In this document: positions 61,444 through 64,000 of the stretch, in pieces
Layout of the letters: each line of letters opens with the position of its first letter
Numbering within the stretch: the first letter of the stretch is position 1
Assembly: GCA_002707495.1 (NCBI GenBank)
Contig: PAMZ01000003.1
Coordinates: 248,001-312,000, forward strand
Direction: 5' to 3'
Source: Halobacteriovoraceae bacterium
Lineage (GTDB): Bacteria; Bdellovibrionota; Bacteriovoracia; Bacteriovoracales; Bacteriovoracaceae
DNA: 64,000 nucleotides
Notes under the pieces: generated by a model
Databases searched by the model: none
Seen by the model: only the letters and a program-made list of their open reading frames with translations
Told to the model about the DNA's origin: nothing
Program-made: the position numbers and the translations under genes

Positions 61444-62595
61444 TTATCGAGGACTATTCTCACACCCAGGAAGAGACAAATCAAGTTGATTATTAGCTAT
61501 ACATCCAGCAAAGGAGTGCAGAGGTAGTGCATAGATATGACCTTGCTCTTCAAAAAGTGTTGTTGCAATCGCTGCACCACCGTTTTTCAAAGACAATACA
61601 ACTTCACCAGGTTGTTGAAAAAAACAAAAGGTGCCCTGAAGCTTATATAATTTATTGTAGTAAATACCTCTGTAACTTTTCGAGACAGGATTTCCTTCAA
61701 TTCGACAATAGGAAGTGGTCATATTAATTTTGGAACTTATATTCACTAAATCAAGTTTTGGAAATAGAGAACCTCTATTAGATACAGTCGTAACCCATGA
61801 ATTATCTAAGTCAGTTTTGAGCTCATTAAAGCTCGACTCTAGTCTAACCATTAGAAACTCTTCATTTCCTCCTAATAGGTGTGAGCTTATCTGCTTTAGC
61901 CCTGGAATGTGAGGGGAGTTTTTCACACACTCAGACGAAAAAAGAAGTTGAGCATGGTCATTGGGATCTTGATTAAAAAATCTAAGTAAAGATCCAGGAC
62001 AACCTTGGTAAACAATCCTACCATTGAAGTTTGGGGTACAAGCAGTATAATCCTCGCCTCGTACAGCCGAATAAAATTGCTTTTGCCGGCATTCAAGTCT
62101 TTTATCAATCGCTTGAGATGAATGTCCTAATTGTTCCCAAATTTTCTTTCTAAAACGATTAATATTATTTGCAGCATTTATCACTCTTAACTTGAATTCG
62201 TTTTGAGAGTTTGATTCCTTCCAAATAAGAGGAAGACAATCTCGAACTGCATAATAGTCTGCTTCTGGCTCTGCGGCACCGGTGTAAACAAAATGACCTA
62301 ACTCATGGCAAAAGGTTAATTGAAGTTCATCCCGTCCCAAATAAAAAGGCGCTCTCGTTATCCAGCCTTGAAAATTAATATAAACCTCATCTCTATAACG
62401 GCCAAAGGAAGCGCCAACTCCTGGATAGTCACGCTCCCAATCCATTCTAAGAATTAGTTTTTTCCCAAAAGTTTCAACCACATAAGTATCTAGCTGATTT
62501 TTAGTTTCTATTAATACTGACTCAAACTCTTTTTGTGTCATTGCACTTGAGCTAAGACTTACTAAAAAAAGGACTAGGCATATAAGCTGATGCAA
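61444..62595 (-). CDS. secreted M48-like metallopeptidase-type protein
   Basis: A 383-residue exported protein (signal peptide about 1-18). TFCHELGHFVYTGAAEPEADYYAVRD (H97-E98, H101, then the Glu of the EPEAD segment) is the zinc site of M48/gluzincin-like peptidases. The remaining about 260 residues are beta-rich with several Cys pairs (ECRQKQF, TACTPNF, GCPGS, CVKNS, GCIANN, LPGCENS) that suggest disulfides. Peptidase role inferred from the motif. It is followed by the methyltransferase gene 13 bases on. Confidence 0.72.
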   Translation of the reverse strand: MHQLICLVLFLVSLSSSAMTQKEFESVLIETKNQLDTYVVETFGKKLILRMDWERDYPGVGASFGRYRDEVYINFQGWITRAPFYLGRDELQLTFCHELGHFVYTGAAEPEADYYAVRDCLPLIWKESNSQNEFKLRVINAANNINRFRKKIWEQLGHSSQAIDKRLECRQKQFYSAVRGEDYTACTPNFNGRIVYQGCPGSLLRFFNQDPNDHAQLLFSSECVKNSPHIPGLKQISSHLLGGNEEFLMVRLESSFNELKTDLDNSWVTTVSNRGSLFPKLDLVNISSKINMTTSYCRIEGNPVSKSYRGIYYNKLYKLQGTFCFFQQPGEVVLSLKNGGAAIATTLFEEQGHIYALPLHSFAGCIANNQLDLSLPGCENSPR

Positions 62596-62671
62596 ATTAA
62601 AGACTCCATTGGTTCATAGGCTTAGTACTAAACCAGATCAAAAACGTAAATGAAGACTTTGATTTGATGAA

Positions 62672-63562
62672 CTATTTATATAATTTCAAGTACTTCAGAC
62701 CACCTTCAACTGCAGCCACTTGTGCTAAATTACATTCCACATCGGTAACCTTTGGACTATCAGGATACACCTCTGTCGTCGTCACAAATTTGGCATTAGT
62801 GAGTCCGGCACAGAGGTTTAGCTTTTTAATATCGTAGTTAATGATTCCCTCACCTACAATGTCTTCTCCGATAATTTTGTTTTGATCATCACTTGGCGCG
62901 ATATGTGTCACTTTTGAGACATTATCAATAATGGCCTTTTGAAAATCAACTTCGTCCCTACCGCTATCTCCAACCGTGTAAAAACCATCAGGGATATCCC
63001 AAAGCTCTTGAGCAATCCCATCTCTTTTTTCTAAGTCTGGTCTAAAAACAGAATTGTCAGTATCTGTCGTTTCATGCAAGTCAAAATGAGCTAAAAACTG
63101 AAGATCTAAATCTTCTAATGAATCGTAAATAGCTGCACACTCCCCAGCTGGACTGTTTTTAAAGAAGTTTCGATTTGGATCAATGGCATTTGGGTTCCAG
63201 CGATTTATCGTCTCATACCCCCATGGACTAATGCAAGGATAGCAGACAAAGTTAAACTCTTCTTCCCAATCTTTTGCCTTCTCGCTCATGAAAAGAAGAG
63301 CGCCATGAACTCCACTGGTTTCATAGCCATGAACTCCTCCGGTAACAAGAATATTGGGTTTATTTATATCCATCTTGCTGCTCATTAATCTATAGAGCTT
63401 ATATGGACCCTCTTGGTAGTTGAGCTCACCATAAATTTTCAGATCGTAGTGCCCCTTTAGAGACTCAATTTTAGAAACAACATCTTTTTCATAGGACCTG
63501 AGAATCTTATGTCTGGCCCTCCAATTTTTAAAATCTTCGTCACTCCACTTAAACTCTGTCAT
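62672..63562 (-). CDS. M14-family zinc carboxypeptidase-like protein
   Basis: A 296-residue M14 hydrolase: LVTGGVHGYETSGVHGALLF (His, Glu ligands), NAIDPNRNFFKNSPAGE, LAHFDLHETTDTD (third His) and KFVTTTEVYPD with the catalytic Glu. Related to succinylglutamate desuccinylase. No signal peptide. The C39-like gene next to it is a frequent neighbour of this type, often with RimK, so the two may form a peptide or amide modification module. Confidence 0.85.
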   Translation of the reverse strand: MTEFKWSDEDFKNWRARHKILRSYEKDVVSKIESLKGHYDLKIYGELNYQEGPYKLYRLMSSKMDINKPNILVTGGVHGYETSGVHGALLFMSEKAKDWEEEFNFVCYPCISPWGYETINRWNPNAIDPNRNFFKNSPAGECAAIYDSLEDLDLQFLAHFDLHETTDTDNSVFRPDLEKRDGIAQELWDIPDGFYTVGDSGRDEVDFQKAIIDNVSKVTHIAPSDDQNKIIGEDIVGEGIINYDIKKLNLCAGLTNAKFVTTTEVYPDSPKVTDVECNLAQVAAVEGGLKYLKLYK

Positions 63563-63574
63563 TACGATAACCCT

Positions 63575-64000
63575 TTATTTTTTAATACTTAAAGTTACGA
63601 CCGCCTGGACGGACTGACTTCCATACTTGCTCAATCGGTTAAACTCATCTTTTCTGACCGGTATATGTTGATTTTCAACATTAGACATCCCTTCCTCTAA
63701 GTAGGGATCATGAAAATAAAGAAAACTTTCATCTGCACCAGAAATCACTATCCAATGGGGAGTCTTTGTCCCCGTCAGAGAATATGAAGAAATAAGAACG
63801 ATGGGAACCACTCCTTCGTTGGCTAGTTTTGAAACTAACTCGAAGGTAACTTTTCTATTTTTTATTTTTATTTTCTTTTTTTTGATCTCGTCATCGAAAT
63901 CTTTTTGAACCAGTTTCATGACTTCTTTTTTCTTGGGATCTCGAACGCTACTTATAAAAAGAAAATCTCTCGTACTCAAATAAATATCAACATCAAAGCC
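63575..64000 (-). CDS. C39-like peptidase-family protein, partial at the window edge
   Basis: The 3' part of a gene that continues past the window edge: the frame is open to 64000 (GFDVDIYLSTRDF at the boundary), so the TTG at 63979 is probably not its real start. VVPIVLISSYSLTGTKTPHWIVISGADESFLYFHDPYLEEG (the His of PHWIV and Asp of HDP) fits the C39-like peptidase DUF3335 type. It ends 13 bases before the M14 gene. The catalytic Cys would lie outside the window. Confidence 0.65.
   Translation of the reverse strand, partial: GFDVDIYLSTRDFLFISSVRDPKKKEVMKLVQKDFDDEIKKKKIKIKNRKVTFELVSKLANEGVVPIVLISSYSLTGTKTPHWIVISGADESFLYFHDPYLEEGMSNVENQHIPVRKDEFNRLSKYGSQSVQAVVTLSIKK

Noticed and set aside
1-64000. 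Prophage, IS element, CRISPR array, tRNA or rRNA
   Set aside because: No transposase, integrase, repeat-spacer array, or RNA gene was recognised; the S74 and G2-like domains sit with pilin and FHA genes, not phage genes.

Overview
The window is AT-rich bacterial chromosome. Gene content suggests a predatory or soil/marine member of the Bdellovibrionota, most like the Bacteriovoracaceae/Halobacteriovorax type. This is an inference from the many small secreted proteins and lipoproteins, the secreted hydrolases (clostripain-like C11, a transglutaminase-elicitor-like protein, HExxH peptidases, YiiX-like NlpC/P60 enzymes), a TIGR02147-family regulator and an M14/C39 peptidase pair. No rRNA, tRNA, CRISPR array, insertion sequence or prophage was recognised, and no gene-free stretch exceeds 300 bases.

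Layout. 1-3.5 kb: rpsT with its terminator, then two overlapping secreted-enzyme genes. 3.5-6.3 kb: a minus-strand operon of a peptidase G2-like protein, a type IV prepilin-like protein ending in a phage tailspike S74 intramolecular chaperone domain, and an FHA membrane protein. 6.4-21.5 kb: the most unusual region, a RiPP-like cluster. A 196-residue precursor-like protein ends in three Cys-His-x-Ser repeats followed by RGRR. Around it are six radical SAM proteins (two paralogous SPASM maturases, three others, one B12-binding type), two paralogous 2-oxoglutarate/Fe(II) oxygenases, a glycosyltransferase fused to a HipA-like domain, several unrecognised proteins and a lone TRAP-type solute-binding protein. 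Many genes overlap by 4-29 bases and several start with TTG behind strong ribosome binding sites.

21.5-36.8 kb: secreted proteins, a truncated haemoglobin, a KatG carrying a lipoprotein signal, a histidine kinase, Dps, and a hybrid kinase/Hpt/response-regulator phosphorelay. It continues with CsbD and a three-gene TIGR02147 regulator operon in which the last gene seems cut by an in-frame TGA. 36.8-45 kb: an esterase, a signal peptidase and a TetR operon with two matching palindromes around its promoter. That operon carries an internally deleted nucleoside-diphosphate-sugar-epimerase-like gene and a wax-synthase-like acyltransferase. Small proteins follow.

45-64 kb: an RND transporter, a ceramidase-like membrane protein, an MscS channel with a probable frameshift at its 3' end, and an organophosphate-type MFS transporter. 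Beyond these are two YiiX-like hydrolases, a Cys-repeat secreted protein, an aspartoacylase-like enzyme, a divergent PEP carboxylase, a lipoprotein methyltransferase, and an M48-like peptidase. The window ends in an M14 enzyme followed by a C39-like peptidase that runs off the edge.

The 6.4-21.5 kb cluster is the best candidate for an undescribed system. The sequence fits a peptide natural product made on a long leader, with a short Cys/His/Ser-rich core modified by radical chemistry and hydroxylation. The family matches are firm; the pathway assembly is inference.
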